Positions 8,468-17,494 are shown, counted from the stretch's first letter. The stretch: 64,000 nt of DNA from Cognaticolwellia beringensis (GCF_002076895.1 NZ_CP020465.1:62001-126000), one strand, 5' to 3'. The notes: generated from the sequence alone by a model not told the origin. Made by a program: numbers and translations.

Positions 8468-9391
8468 ATGGCAAGAGAGCAGTTTGGCGTTTGTGCGGAG
8501 CCCAGTCTTCACGGATATTATTTATTATTTAATGCTTTAGATGATAAAAATTTATTTTTACGTAAAGCACTATCCCGTTTGCCAGCCTTATTTGATAAAT
8601 ATGCTGACCGTTTTTCAGAAGCTAATTTAGCGGGTGTTATTGCTATAGGAACCAATTTTTGGGATGAATTATATCCCCAAGGTCGGCCAAAACATTTGCG
8701 ACAATTTCCAGAAATGGCGATAGAAGATCGAACGGCGCCTGCCAATAACTATGATCTTTATGTTGAAATTCGTGGTGACCGAGCCGACGTGAATCATATT
8801 GTGGCGACAAAAGTTTGTCAGTTATTGTCAGACAGTGTCGAATTGGTCGAGCAAGTTCGAGCGTTTCGTTTTTTAGACGGCCGTGATTTAAGTGGTTTTG
8901 TTGATGGCACTGAAAACCCTCAAGGTCATCATCGTCGTCGAGTTGCCCTCATTAATGACGAGCAAGATCCCGAATTTGCTGCCGGTAGTTACTTACATAT
9001 TCAGCGTTATCGTCATAACTTAAATTTGTGGAATTCATTGGAAGTTAAAGAGCAAGAAGATGTTTTCTCACGTACCAAAGTAAATAATGATGAATACTCA
9101 GAAGAAAATAAAGCACCTACGTCTCATATTAAGCGCGTTAACTTAAAAGATAGTGAAGGTAATAGCCTGGAAATATTGCGCCAAAGTATGCCTTATGGCG
9201 ATATGAAATTGCAGGGATTGTTTTTTGTGTCTTATTGTCACACACCTGAGCCTTTCGAATTAATGCTTAAAAGTATGATTAGTGGTGATGCTCATGGCCA
9301 TAGTGATCATCTGCTTAAATATACTCAAGCAGAGACCGGTGCAGCATTTTTTGTGCCGAGCTTGAATATTTTAGCGCAGCTTGGCGAATAG
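8468..9391 (+). CDS. Dyp-type heme peroxidase (YfeX-like)
   Basis: A 307-residue DyP-type peroxidase. The distal signature GFVDGTENP contains the catalytic Asp (GxxDG motif). Downstream are the conserved W...EQE...SRTK...DEY block and the proximal heme-ligand region PTSHIKRVN. Length matches the YfeX-like intracellular subgroup and no Tat or Sec signal is seen, so the enzyme is cytosolic. DyP enzymes oxidise a range of substrates with peroxide, and YfeX has been linked to porphyrinogen oxidation. The start was moved from a GTG at 8456 to the ATG at 8468, which has GAGTGG about 8 bases upstream and gives the family's usual N-terminus. It stands alone. Confidence 0.88.
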   Translation: MAREQFGVCAEPSLHGYYLLFNALDDKNLFLRKALSRLPALFDKYADRFSEANLAGVIAIGTNFWDELYPQGRPKHLRQFPEMAIEDRTAPANNYDLYVEIRGDRADVNHIVATKVCQLLSDSVELVEQVRAFRFLDGRDLSGFVDGTENPQGHHRRRVALINDEQDPEFAAGSYLHIQRYRHNLNLWNSLEVKEQEDVFSRTKVNNDEYSEENKAPTSHIKRVNLKDSEGNSLEILRQSMPYGDMKLQGLFFVSYCHTPEPFELMLKSMISGDAHGHSDHLLKYTQAETGAAFFVPSLNILAQLGE

Positions 9392-9554
9392 TTTCGCTAC
9401 CAATTTTATTTAATTAGGTGGTCTATTTTATACGCAGATAACCTGGCCAACTAGACATTATTTGTATTAATAACTTCTTGATCACATTATTAAATAGTTG
9501 CTTGTTTTAACAAGAAGAAATGATCAGATGGTTGGTGGGATTGGTCTGAGTTGT

Positions 9555-9585
9555 AACGCTATATTTTTTGAATAAATATAGCGTT
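9555..9585. terminator. AT-rich hairpin between convergent genes
   Basis: A 12-base perfect inverted repeat (AACGCTATATTT / AAATATAGCGTT) lies between the convergent peroxidase and argR genes. It may end transcription in both directions, but no T-run follows the stem. The remaining 244-base gap shows nothing else. Confidence 0.45.
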
Positions 9586-9635
9586 GTGCCTACATAAATT
9601 TAATTAACAATTGCCTCAATAACGAGGGTGAATAG

Positions 9636-10109
9636 TTAAGTTAAATTCTTTAAAAATAACGCTTCAAGTCGCGAAATGGTTTGTTTAATTGCTTTCACAT
9701 TCGTGGGGGCAATAAAAATAGTATCGTCTCCCGCAATTGTGCCAAGCACGCCATCACTTTTACTTAAACTATCCAGCAAACGCGCGATTAATTGAGCGGC
9801 GCCAGGACTCGTTCTAATGATTATCATCACGTCGTTATGCTCTATATCGAGTACGAGCTGCTTAAGCGGGCTTTTAGCTGTCGGCATGCCTAACTCTGCA
9901 GGTAAGCAATAAACCATTTCTTGGCGGGCATTACGCGTTCTTACAGCACCAAACTTACTTAACATACGTGATACTTTAGATTGGCTGATATTCTCAAACC
10001 CTTGAGCTTTTAAAGCCTCGGCAATATCACCCTGTGAACTAAATTGTTCCTGGTTTAATAAATCTTTGAATGCTTGCACTAAAGCTTCTTGTTTTTTTTG
10101 TCCGCTCAT
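9636..10109 (-). CDS. argR: Arginine repressor ArgR
   Basis: A 157-residue ArgR of normal length. The N-terminal winged helix holds the DNA-reading part ([29 protein letters not shown]). The C-terminal hexamerisation and arginine-binding domain shows [15 protein letters not shown] and [14 protein letters not shown], with the Asp pair that contacts arginine. The hexamer with bound arginine represses arginine biosynthesis genes. The gene faces away from mdh, as in E. coli and Vibrio. A large palindrome in the shared upstream region is a likely ArgR operator and suggests autoregulation. Confidence 0.96.
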   Translation of the reverse strand: MSGQKKQEALVQAFKDLLNQEQFSSQGDIAEALKAQGFENISQSKVSRMLSKFGAVRTRNARQEMVYCLPAELGMPTAKSPLKQLVLDIEHNDVMIIIRTSPGAAQLIARLLDSLSKSDGVLGTIAGDDTIFIAPTNVKAIKQTISRLEALFLKNLT

Positions 10110-10146
10110 ATAGGTCCACTAAGTGATAAAATTATGGTCGACTATT

Positions 10147-10180
10147 ATTGTGAAATAATACCTAAGTATTATTTCACAAT
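10147..10180. promoter_or_regulatory. Palindromic operator upstream of argR, probable ArgR site
   Basis: Two perfect 14-base arms (ATTGTGAAATAATA and its complement) flank the 6-base centre CCTAAG, giving a 34-base near-perfect palindrome 38 bases before the argR start. The TGTGAAATAA and TTATTTCACA halves resemble the outer half-sites of paired ARG boxes (consensus TNTGAATWWWWATTCANW), while the inner halves are weak. Binding by ArgR is inference from position and similarity. Confidence 0.6.
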
Positions 10181-10365
10181 TTTTATTATACGTTATCCTT
10201 ATAGGTCAATACAGATTAATAATATGAAGTCTACTAAAGTTATGAAGCGCTGAGCGGGGAATAAATTTAATAGAATTAGTATAAACATTGTTTTTTGGCG
10301 GTTTATAATATATCTTTTGGCCGACAAATTTTTTACGTAATTACTCAAATCTTCGGAGACATCGA

Positions 10366-11301
10366 ATGAAAGTTGCTGTGCTAGGCGCTGCTGGCGGAAT
10401 CGGCCAAGCGTTATCTTTACTATTAAAAACTCAATTACCTGCAGGTTCTGAGCTATCTTTATATGACGTTGCACCAGTAGTTCCAGGTGTTGCCGTTGAT
10501 TTATCACACATCCCAACAGCAGTAAAAGTTGCTGGTTTTGGTGCTGACAATTTAGCCGGCGCGTTAACAGGTGCTGATATTGTAATTATTCCTGCTGGCA
10601 TGCCACGTAAACCCGGTATGGACCGTGCAGATTTATTTGCCGTTAATGCGGGTATTATTAAAACTTTAGCAGAAGGCATCGTTGCTAACTGTCCTAAAGC
10701 ATTAGTAGGTATTATTACTAACCCAGTAAACGGTACAGTGCCAATCGTTGCTGAGGTTTTCAAAAAAGCCGGTACTTATGATAAAAACCGTGTTTTTGGT
10801 GTAACAACACTTGACGTAATTCGCTCTGAAGCATTCATTGCTGAATTGAAAGGCTTAAACGTAAGTGAAGTGAAAATTCCGGTAATTGGTGGCCATTCAG
10901 GTACAACAATTTTACCACTTCTTTCACAGGTTGAGGGTGTTACTTTCTCTGATGAAGAAGTTGCAGCCCTAACGCCACGCATTCAAAATGCCGGTACTGA
11001 AGTTGTAAACGCTAAAGCTGGTGGCGGTTCTGCTACACTTTCAATGGGCGCAGCAGCTGCTCGTTTTTGTTTATCTTTAGTAAAAGGTTTACAAGGCGAA
11101 GATGTTGTTGACTACGCTTACGTAGAAGTTGAAGGTGGCGATGCGCCATTCTTTGCTCACCCAGTACGTTTAGGTGTTAATGGTATTACTGAAATATTGC
11201 CATACGGCGAGCTAAGTGCTTTCGAAGAAAAAGCAAAAAATGACATGCTTGCAACATTAAACGCAGACATTAAAGAAGGTGTTGATTTTATCAACGGCTA
11301 A
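10366..11301 (+). CDS. mdh: Malate dehydrogenase
   Basis: A 311-residue NAD-dependent malate dehydrogenase of the E. coli type, which interconverts malate and oxaloacetate in the TCA cycle. The Rossmann loop [15 protein letters not shown] opens the protein. The substrate-binding arginines lie in [14 protein letters not shown]. The proton-relay Asp and His lie in [10 protein letters not shown] and [15 protein letters not shown]. The length matches the 312-residue E. coli enzyme. CGGAGA about 6 bases before the ATG is a good ribosome binding site. The gene is divergent from argR and ends at a strong terminator. Confidence 0.97.
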   Translation: MKVAVLGAAGGIGQALSLLLKTQLPAGSELSLYDVAPVVPGVAVDLSHIPTAVKVAGFGADNLAGALTGADIVIIPAGMPRKPGMDRADLFAVNAGIIKTLAEGIVANCPKALVGIITNPVNGTVPIVAEVFKKAGTYDKNRVFGVTTLDVIRSEAFIAELKGLNVSEVKIPVIGGHSGTTILPLLSQVEGVTFSDEEVAALTPRIQNAGTEVVNAKAGGGSATLSMGAAAARFCLSLVKGLQGEDVVDYAYVEVEGGDAPFFAHPVRLGVNGITEILPYGELSAFEEKAKNDMLATLNADIKEGVDFING

Positions 11302-11325
11302 TCTTTGCTAAGCTCTGCAAAAAAC

Positions 11326-11351
11326 AAAACCGCGTTATCGCGGTTTTTTTT
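11326..11351 (+). terminator. Rho-independent terminator after mdh
   Basis: A 9-base stem (AAAACCGCG / CGCGGTTTT) with loop TTAT is followed by a run of T residues. Confidence 0.92.
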
Positions 11352-11354
11352 GTC

Positions 11355-11518
11355 TAATACCAAGTTGATTAATTAGCTGCTCATTTGAAATGGTTAAAAT
11401 GAATAATGACGGCGTTATAAAATTGATAAGTAGCATAACTACTGACTAAATTTTATGCCTTGTCATTATCCATTTATCCTCATGAAAAAGTAGACCAATT
11501 AATTGAGTAAATTGGTAT
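11355..11518. repeat. 164-base imperfect palindrome, MITE-like
   Basis: The element starts TAATACCAA and ends TTGGTAT. Inner matching blocks are ATTAATT / AATTAAT and ATAATGAC...TAAAATT on the left against AATTTTAT...GTCATTAT on the right, around a short centre near 11435. A single strand could fold into one long hairpin. It fills most of the 312-base gap after mdh. Similar termini occur at 55012-55074. This looks like a mobile palindromic repeat with no coding capacity; mobility is inference. Confidence 0.6.
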
Positions 11519-11613
11519 CAATTTTAATGTAAACCATTAAAACTCGGAGATAATCAATCAACTTTGTATTATATTATAGACAAAATATAAATGACTAACG
11601 GCTAGGTCTTACG

Positions 11614-12558
11614 TTGAAATATTTCACTTTTAAAAAACACGCCTTGAAAAATAGCTTTCCGATAGCAAGCTTTTTTATGACTGTGCTAATGACGTGCTCG
11701 GTTATAGCAAACGAAAACTCAGTATCATCACATAAAGCATTACATTCGGTTGATGAGGTATTGCAGCAAGTAACTGATTGCAATGCGACGATTGTTATTC
11801 GTTCTCAGTCTTTGAGCGCGAAGCAGTTAGCTAACGCTTGTGAAACACTTATCGCCCAAGAAGATCACTTTCACCTGACCTTTGCTACCAGAGGAAAGCC
11901 GGTAGCCGATGACCATAATGATAAAATGCGGGCTAATGTTTATGCTAATCGCGATGAATTTATTAAATATGCTAGCGCACATTTTACTATGCCTACGAAT
12001 AACGGTGGCATGTATTTGGAAGGTTATCCCGAGCGAGATGACAACCGCGCTGAGTTTGTAGCTTATGAACGTGAAGGAAAGATTTGGAATTTATCACATG
12101 AGTATATTCATTATCTTGATGCCCGTTTTAATAAATATGGTGATTATTGCAATGGTTTACATGATGATCATGCGGGGCCTGAATTCTGTCCAAGTCCAAA
12201 CTTACCCTATCCGCATATTGTTTGGTGGGTTGAAGGTTTGGGAGAGTATCTAGCATGGCGAGAAAACAACCCGAAAGCGGTTGCGCTAGCAAAAAACAAC
12301 AGCTTTAAGCTGAGCGAGCTATTTAATACCAGCAGTAATGCAAATACCGGTACAGATCGGGTTTATCGTTGGGGCTATTTAGCGGTACGTTTTATGATGG
12401 AAAATCATCGTAAACAAATAGAACATATGCTGCATTTCACTCGAACGGGCAATTGGCAAGGCTATCAGGCGCTTGTTACAAGTTGGGCAAGCCACTATGA
12501 TGATGAATTTAGTCAATGGCTGGTCGATTTACCCACGACTGAAACAACAACACAGTAA
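11614..12558 (+). CDS. Secreted M9-like (collagenase-type) metallopeptidase, minimal form
   Basis: A 314-residue protein with a signal peptide (basic start, hydrophobic SFPIASFFMTVLMTCSVIA). The zinc motif HEYIHYLDARF is followed by WWVEGLGEYLAW, the glutamate zinc ligand region typical of M9 bacterial collagenases. YANRDEFIKYA, GMYLEGYP and YRWGYLAVRFMMENH match the catalytic subdomain of that family. Full-length collagenases are far longer, with an activator domain and C-terminal binding modules. Here only the peptidase part is present, so collagen as substrate is doubtful. The start is a TTG: the upstream ATG at 11591 hits a stop after three codons, and the TTG is needed for the signal peptide. 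It stands alone after a palindromic repeat. Confidence 0.75.
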   Translation: MKYFTFKKHALKNSFPIASFFMTVLMTCSVIANENSVSSHKALHSVDEVLQQVTDCNATIVIRSQSLSAKQLANACETLIAQEDHFHLTFATRGKPVADDHNDKMRANVYANRDEFIKYASAHFTMPTNNGGMYLEGYPERDDNRAEFVAYEREGKIWNLSHEYIHYLDARFNKYGDYCNGLHDDHAGPEFCPSPNLPYPHIVWWVEGLGEYLAWRENNPKAVALAKNNSFKLSELFNTSSNANTGTDRVYRWGYLAVRFMMENHRKQIEHMLHFTRTGNWQGYQALVTSWASHYDDEFSQWLVDLPTTETTTQ

Positions 12559-12628
12559 TCTAGCCAATGTATCATTACATTAATCCGTTTGGTAAAATGC
12601 GAATAACTTCATAAAATATAATTGTAAT

Positions 12629-13108
12629 ATGACTCAGCCCTTTAGTTATCAATCTAGCTTTATATTAGACAAATCTCATTTTGGTGAGTGCTTTGATGAA
12701 TCTGTACAAGTACAAACTCCGATTACTTTGTATCGTAAAGGTGCTCTATTGATGCTTGTTGGTGCCGCATTAGTGATGTTTTCAGAACTCAATCCTTATG
12801 CTGCTTGGTTTATTTTTTCTTTAGGCATATTAGAAATTGTCAGTAACCACTATAAAAAGTCGTGGTGGGTTGCACGCCAGATGTTAAGCAAAGTAGCGAA
12901 AGCTGAGATCCGCTTAGACATTAATGAAGATAGTATCCATATCTCGTCATTTTATAATGATAACAATATGCAATTTAGCGACATAGAGCTGATAACCCCA
13001 ACAGATAATGGCTGGCTCATAAGCCATAAGAATAATAGACACTATATTTCCAATCGTTGTCTTAATGATTCAGCTAAAGCTTTTTTACACGCTAAAATTA
13101 GCCACTAG
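12629..13108 (+). CDS. YcxB-like membrane protein
   Basis: A 159-residue protein with two adjacent membrane segments (residues about 38-72) after a short hydrophilic N-terminus, and a C-terminal globular part with the pattern HISSFYNDNNMQFSDIELI. That arrangement, a membrane hairpin followed by a PH-like beta-rich domain with a conserved W..I......Y....R, is typical of YcxB-like proteins. Their function is unknown. The gene lies 70 bases after the metallopeptidase gene and could be co-transcribed, but nothing links the two functionally. Confidence 0.6.
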   Translation: MTQPFSYQSSFILDKSHFGECFDESVQVQTPITLYRKGALLMLVGAALVMFSELNPYAAWFIFSLGILEIVSNHYKKSWWVARQMLSKVAKAEIRLDINEDSIHISSFYNDNNMQFSDIELITPTDNGWLISHKNNRHYISNRCLNDSAKAFLHAKISH

Positions 13109-13137
13109 GCTAAAAGAAAGCTAAAGCTAAAGCTAAA

Positions 13138-13355
13138 TCTAATACCTATACCTATTTGTAACGTTACCCATTAACGGATGATTTTTACTTTTTTAAAATA
13201 GCCAATGACCGCGTTATTTAATATTTACAGCAACGGGTTATTACAGTGAATAGCTTTCTGTTTGGCTTTTTTTTGTATGTAAAATAGACCTTAGATTTGA
13301 AGAAATAGCCGTTGTAAGCTTGTTTTTATCAGCATCATCAAACGAATTGGTATAA
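13138..13355. repeat. Degenerate AT-rich repeat region upstream of the iron ABC genes
   Basis: This 362-base gap starts with a 6-base tandem (GCTAAA, around 13118-13136), then AATACCTATACC. An ATGACCGCGTTATTTAATA segment resembles the ATGACGGCGTTATAAAATT core of the palindrome at 11355-11518, and AATTGGTAT follows at 13345. It may be a decayed copy of that element. No gene was seen. Confidence 0.3.
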
Positions 13356-13372
13356 GTACAATAAAAGTTGAA

Positions 13373-13425
13373 TGAGAATAATTCGCAAAAACCTTGACAG
13401 AGAAAGGTATCTTGATTAGTCTTGC
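13373..13425 (+). promoter_or_regulatory. Fur-like box and promoter of the ferric iron ABC operon
   Basis: TGAGAATAATTCGCA at 13373 matches 11 of 14 informative positions of the 7-1-7 Fur consensus TGATAATNATTATCA. TTGACA at 13394-13399 is a perfect -35 hexamer, with only a weak -10 about 17 bases further. The combination before an iron transporter suggests Fur repression. Confidence 0.5.
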
Positions 13426-13470
13426 GGAAAATATAAATTCATCAATTTTCGAATTGTTCAGGCGGGCTAC

Positions 13471-14484
13471 ATGTTGAATAAGATTTGGTTTTCTCCCTTT
13501 GTTTTAGTTGCACTTTTAGGTGCAAGTATTAATGTTGCAGCAAGTGACGATGTAAATGTTTACTCTTACCGTCAACCATTTCTGGTTGAGCCTTTGTTTA
13601 ATGAGTTTACGAAAGAAACTGGCATTAAAGTTAATGTCGTTTTTGCAAAACAAGGCATGGCTGAACGATTGGCACGCGAAGGCGAATATAGTCCCGCTGA
13701 TATTTTATTAACCACTGATATTAGTCGCTTAATCGAGTTAAAAGAAAAAGATTTACTACAAGCCGCTGAGTCTACTGAACTGACTGAGGCCATTCCTGCG
13801 CAATATAAAGCTTTAGACAATACTTGGTATGCATTAACAACCCGTGTGCGTAATATTTACTCAGCAAAAAGGTTAGGTAAAATTGACTTTAATTATGAAG
13901 ATCTTGCTGACGAAAAATACCAAGGTAAAATTTGTACTCGCAGTGGTAAACATCCTTACAATGTCGCATTAGTCGCCTCCATGATCGCAGAGCACGGTGA
14001 AGCCGATACCTTAACGTGGTTAGAAAAAGTTAAAGCCAACTTAGCGCGTAAGCCACAAGGTAGTGATCGCGCACAAGTGCAAGCTATTCACCAAAACTTA
14101 TGTGACATATCGTTAGGTAACAGTTATTACTTTGGTAATATGCTTAAAGATGAAAAGCAAAAGGTCTGGGCAGATGCGGTTTACATTAACTTCCCTAATC
14201 AAAAAAATCGTGGTGCCCATGTTAATATTTCCGGTATGGCGATGGCTAAATATGCACCCAATAAAGCTAATGCGTTAGCATTAATGAACTTTTTAGTGTC
14301 GGAGCCAGCGCAAAAAATGTACGCTGAAACTAACATGGAATATCCAGTACGTCCTGGCGTAAAGCCTTCCAAGTTAGTGGCTTCTTGGGGGCAATTCAAA
14401 GCCGATAACTTATCGTTAGAAGTTATCGCTAAACAACGCAAGGCAGCTTTGATTTTACTCGACAAGGCACAATTTGATTTATAG
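13471..14484 (+). CDS. fbpA: Ferric iron ABC transporter, periplasmic binding protein
   Basis: A 337-residue type II periplasmic binding protein with a signal peptide (MLNKIWFSPFVLVALLGASINVAA). The mature start VNVYSYRQPFLVEPLFNEFTKETGIKVNVVFAK is typical of FbpA/FutA/AfuA proteins. The C-terminal domain carries the tyrosine pair in ISLGNSYYFGNM, which in this family coordinates Fe3+, together with an earlier Tyr. It collects ferric iron in the periplasm and hands it to the permease encoded next. The gene starts a three-gene unit behind a Fur-like box. AGGCGGG lies before the ATG. Confidence 0.92.
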   Translation: MLNKIWFSPFVLVALLGASINVAASDDVNVYSYRQPFLVEPLFNEFTKETGIKVNVVFAKQGMAERLAREGEYSPADILLTTDISRLIELKEKDLLQAAESTELTEAIPAQYKALDNTWYALTTRVRNIYSAKRLGKIDFNYEDLADEKYQGKICTRSGKHPYNVALVASMIAEHGEADTLTWLEKVKANLARKPQGSDRAQVQAIHQNLCDISLGNSYYFGNMLKDEKQKVWADAVYINFPNQKNRGAHVNISGMAMAKYAPNKANALALMNFLVSEPAQKMYAETNMEYPVRPGVKPSKLVASWGQFKADNLSLEVIAKQRKAALILLDKAQFDL

Positions 14485-14508
14485 AGCTTTCAATTAAGAT
14501 TTTACTTC

Positions 14509-16137
14509 GTGAACATCGGAAATAAAAGTACCAGCTGGAAGTTCTTCAGCTGGTTTTTTGCCTTCGCATTAATGTCGCCAATTATGGTGATGTTATTCGG
14601 TAGCATCAGTGCCTCTAGCGATCTATTTGCCCACTTATGGGCCACGGTATTACCTGAATATATTCGCAATACATTAGTGCTTGGATTTTGGGTGGCATTA
14701 CTTTCATTTTGCTTTGGTGTGCCCGCTGCAGCGCTTATTAGCCAAACCAATATTGTGATGGGTAAACAGTTGAGGTGGTTGCTGATGTTACCGCTGGCAA
14801 TGCCTGCCTATTTAGTCGCCTATTTATATACCGATTTATTTGATTATGCCGGCCCTGTGCAACGGTTATTACGCACTTGGTTTAATTGGCAATCTCCCAA
14901 TGATTATTACTTCTTTGATATTAGAACCATAGGCGGAGCGGCAATTGTAATTGCCCTAGTGATGTTCCCTTATGTTTATATGTTGACACGCACCGCCTTT
15001 GAGCAACAAGACCGTAATTTACTTCGCGCTAGTCGTTTATTAGGCTGCACCGAACGACAAAGTTTTTATCAGGTCGCGCTTCCCTTAGCACGTCCAGCTA
15101 TTGCTGTATCATTAGCATTGGTGACCATGGAAACATTAGCTGACTTTGCCACCGTGCAATACTTTGCTGTTAATACCTTAACTACCGCTATTTATGATAC
15201 TTGGTTAGGCTACAGTGACTTTGCCGCCGCGAATGCACTCGCCAGTGTCCTGATGCTCTTTATTTTATTTATTGTCGTCGCCGAACAACGCGCTAGAGCA
15301 GGGCAACTGCATCAATCGAGCCGACCCAATACACAACACCAGCGTAAGCAGCTTAGTGTTGTTCAGCAAATAATAGCCAGTATATTTTGTTGGTTTTTAG
15401 TCTTTGCGGGATTTTTATTACCGATAATTTTATTACTCACAATGGCTATCGACTATGCCGACTATAATCAACTTGTTGCCTTAATTGCTACCGGAAAAAA
15501 CAGTATTGAAATTGCAACTTACAGCGCTACTATAGCGACGTTAATTGCCTTAATGCTGGCTTTATTTCAACGTTTACATCAAAGTCGCGGACGAATGATA
15601 CCTGTGCAAATTTCTGGTTTTGGTTATGCCATTCCTGGTACCGTACTTGCCATGGCGATGTTAGCCACATTTGGTCCTTTAGATCATGTTATTAACGATG
15701 TTGCCAAGGCGTTTGACTTTAAAGCACCAGGTTTAATTTTATCAGGGACAGTTTTTGCCATCGTCTTTGCTTTTGTGGTTAGATTTTCAGCCATTGCTAA
15801 TGGCACAATTAACGCGGGTATTAGTCAAATACCCAAGTCACTTGATTTAGCACCATCTAGCTTAGGCGTAAAAACCTTACCGGCTATTTTTAGGGTACAT
15901 TTACCGTTATTAAAATCATCTATCCTGGTCGCTTGGTTGTTAGTTTTTGTTGAAGCCATGAAAGAGTTACCCGCGGTATTGTTATTACGCCCGTTTAACT
16001 TTGAAACCTTAAGTACGCAAATATACCAGCTTATTTCTGATGAGCGTTTAGAGCAGGGTGCATTAGGCGCTATCTTGATTGTGCTTTTTGGCCTATTGCC
16101 TATTATTTTCCTTAACCGTCAGAAGGACAGCCAATGA
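14509..16137 (+). CDS. fbpB: Ferric iron ABC transporter, fused permease
   Basis: A 542-residue inner-membrane permease with about 12 segments, in which two BPD_transp_1 domains are fused. Each half carries an EAA-type loop: RASRLLGCTERQSFYQVALPLARP near residue 180 and PSSLGVKTLPAIFRVHLPLLKSS near residue 455. This duplicated layout is the FbpB/SfuB form of iron permeases. The start is a GTG 24 bases after the fbpA stop. No strong ribosome binding site is visible, but the hydrophilic N-terminus before the first membrane segment supports it. The 3' end overlaps fbpC by 4 bases (ATGA), so translation is probably coupled. Confidence 0.9.
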   Translation: MNIGNKSTSWKFFSWFFAFALMSPIMVMLFGSISASSDLFAHLWATVLPEYIRNTLVLGFWVALLSFCFGVPAAALISQTNIVMGKQLRWLLMLPLAMPAYLVAYLYTDLFDYAGPVQRLLRTWFNWQSPNDYYFFDIRTIGGAAIVIALVMFPYVYMLTRTAFEQQDRNLLRASRLLGCTERQSFYQVALPLARPAIAVSLALVTMETLADFATVQYFAVNTLTTAIYDTWLGYSDFAAANALASVLMLFILFIVVAEQRARAGQLHQSSRPNTQHQRKQLSVVQQIIASIFCWFLVFAGFLLPIILLLTMAIDYADYNQLVALIATGKNSIEIATYSATIATLIALMLALFQRLHQSRGRMIPVQISGFGYAIPGTVLAMAMLATFGPLDHVINDVAKAFDFKAPGLILSGTVFAIVFAFVVRFSAIANGTINAGISQIPKSLDLAPSSLGVKTLPAIFRVHLPLLKSSILVAWLLVFVEAMKELPAVLLLRPFNFETLSTQIYQLISDERLEQGALGAILIVLFGLLPIIFLNRQKDSQ

Positions 16138-17243
16138 AGTCACTTATTAACATTGAAAACTTAGCGGTTGAATTACAATCAAAAGTCATTTTATCGCAAG
16201 TAGATTTAACACTTTCAAAAGGTGAAATATTAGGACTTGTTGGTCCTAGCGGTTGTGGCAAAACAACTTTGCTGAATACCTTAGCTGGCTTTATTGCTCA
16301 AAGTGCAGGTACGATTGAAATTAACACGAACGATAATCAGCAAATAAAAATTAGCATCGAAGACATGTTGCCGGCTGAAGAACGCAATATTGGTATGATA
16401 TTTCAAGATTACGCGTTGTTTCCGCATCTTAGCGTGAATGAAAATATCTGTTTTGGGTTGAAGAAGCTATCCAAAGCAGAGCAAGGCAAACGCTGTGAAG
16501 AATTATTGACTTTACTTGAATTAACTGAGTTTGGGCAACGTTACCCGCATCAACTATCCGGCGGGCAACAACAGCGAGTGGCCATTGCTCGAGCTTTGGC
16601 ACCACAGCCTAGCTTATTATTACTCGACGAACCGTTCTCAAATATTGATGCCAGACTGCGTAACGAGTTAATGATTGAAATTAGACAGTTATTAAAGCGT
16701 TTAGGTATGACCGCTATTTTTGTTACCCATAATAAAGATGAAGTGTTTACTTTTGCAGATAAAATCGCCGTTATGCATCAAGGTAAAGTGCTACAAATGG
16801 GCTCTCCTGCCAACGTTTGTCAACAGCCTAACAGTTGGCAAGTGGCTGACTTTTTGCAATTGGGGAGTTGGCTACCTATCGCATTACCGGCACAAGAGCA
16901 TGACGCGCAAATAACGAGTTTAGTCGGTCAATTGGCGCGCAGTGCTATTGTTAATGCCTTAGCTGACGAAGATGATAACAAGTCACTTAATTATCAATTA
17001 TTAGTTAAGCCTAATAATATCGAGCTATGTCAGCATCAGGCGAATAATGTGCTTGTCGAACATATCAGCGTAACTGAGCAAGGCTATCATTATTTATTGA
17101 GTAGTATTGAGCAAAATAACGTATTGTCCTTTTCACAATTAAGTTTTTATAGCCAAGAACTTTATGCGTTAGGTGCTAAGTTAGCAATTAAATTAAAGGG
17201 TGAACATTTTCATTTATATGCCGCTGCTGATCCCCATTTATAA
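16134..17243 (+). CDS. fbpC: Ferric iron ABC transporter, ATPase
   Basis: A 369-residue ABC ATPase. The Walker A motif is GPSGCGKTT, the Q-loop IFQDYALFPHLSV, the signature LSGGQQQRVAIARAL, the Walker B LLLLDEPFSNIDA and the H-loop FVTHNKDE. The C-terminal 130 residues form the extra regulatory domain of FbpC/PotA-like ATPases, which in some FbpC proteins senses iron. It powers uptake through the fused permease encoded just upstream (4-base overlap). No clear terminator was found after the stop, and the dcw promoter lies about 180 bases downstream. Confidence 0.93.
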   Translation: MKSLINIENLAVELQSKVILSQVDLTLSKGEILGLVGPSGCGKTTLLNTLAGFIAQSAGTIEINTNDNQQIKISIEDMLPAEERNIGMIFQDYALFPHLSVNENICFGLKKLSKAEQGKRCEELLTLLELTEFGQRYPHQLSGGQQQRVAIARALAPQPSLLLLDEPFSNIDARLRNELMIEIRQLLKRLGMTAIFVTHNKDEVFTFADKIAVMHQGKVLQMGSPANVCQQPNSWQVADFLQLGSWLPIALPAQEHDAQITSLVGQLARSAIVNALADEDDNKSLNYQLLVKPNNIELCQHQANNVLVEHISVTEQGYHYLLSSIEQNNVLSFSQLSFYSQELYALGAKLAIKLKGEHFHLYAAADPHL

Positions 17244-17421
17244 GGCAATTTTATCGTTGCTGTCGCCAATTTGTGACACTAAAATCACTTTTTTAGCTAA
17301 AAATAATTAATTGTTCTGCCTTAAAAGGGTATCAGATCCACAAAACCCCACAATTTCATTCACTTCCCTCAAAGCCTTTATTTTATTGGCACTCAGCGTG
17401 ATCAATTAACGAAAACTTTGC

Positions 17422-17451
17422 TTGACATAAGTTTGCTTTACTCACTAAACT
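17422..17451 (+). promoter_or_regulatory. Promoter of the dcw (mra) cluster
   Basis: TTGACA at 17422-17427 is a perfect -35 hexamer and TAAACT at 17446-17451 a 4-of-6 -10 hexamer with an 18-base spacer. It lies directly before the MraZ repeats and 66 bases before mraZ, the position of Pmra in other bacteria. Confidence 0.65.
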
Positions 17452-17460
17452 GTATCAGTG

Positions 17461-17494
17461 TGGGGAAAAGTGGGAATTAGTGGATCATTGGAGA
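17461..17494 (+). promoter_or_regulatory. MraZ operator: phased TGGGN-type repeats
   Basis: TGGGG at 17461, TGGGA at 17471 and TGGAT at 17481 are spaced exactly 10 bases apart, the TGGGN-N5 arrangement bound by MraZ. A further TGGAG at 17489 is off phase, and TGGAT at 17511 is back on the 10-base phase just before the ATG. Autoregulation by MraZ is family knowledge. Confidence 0.75.

Noticed and set aside
10199..10516. A 105-codon open frame on the minus strand over the mdh start
   Set aside because: It covers the mdh promoter and first 50 codons, has no ribosome binding site or recognisable domain, and is best explained as a shadow of mdh.
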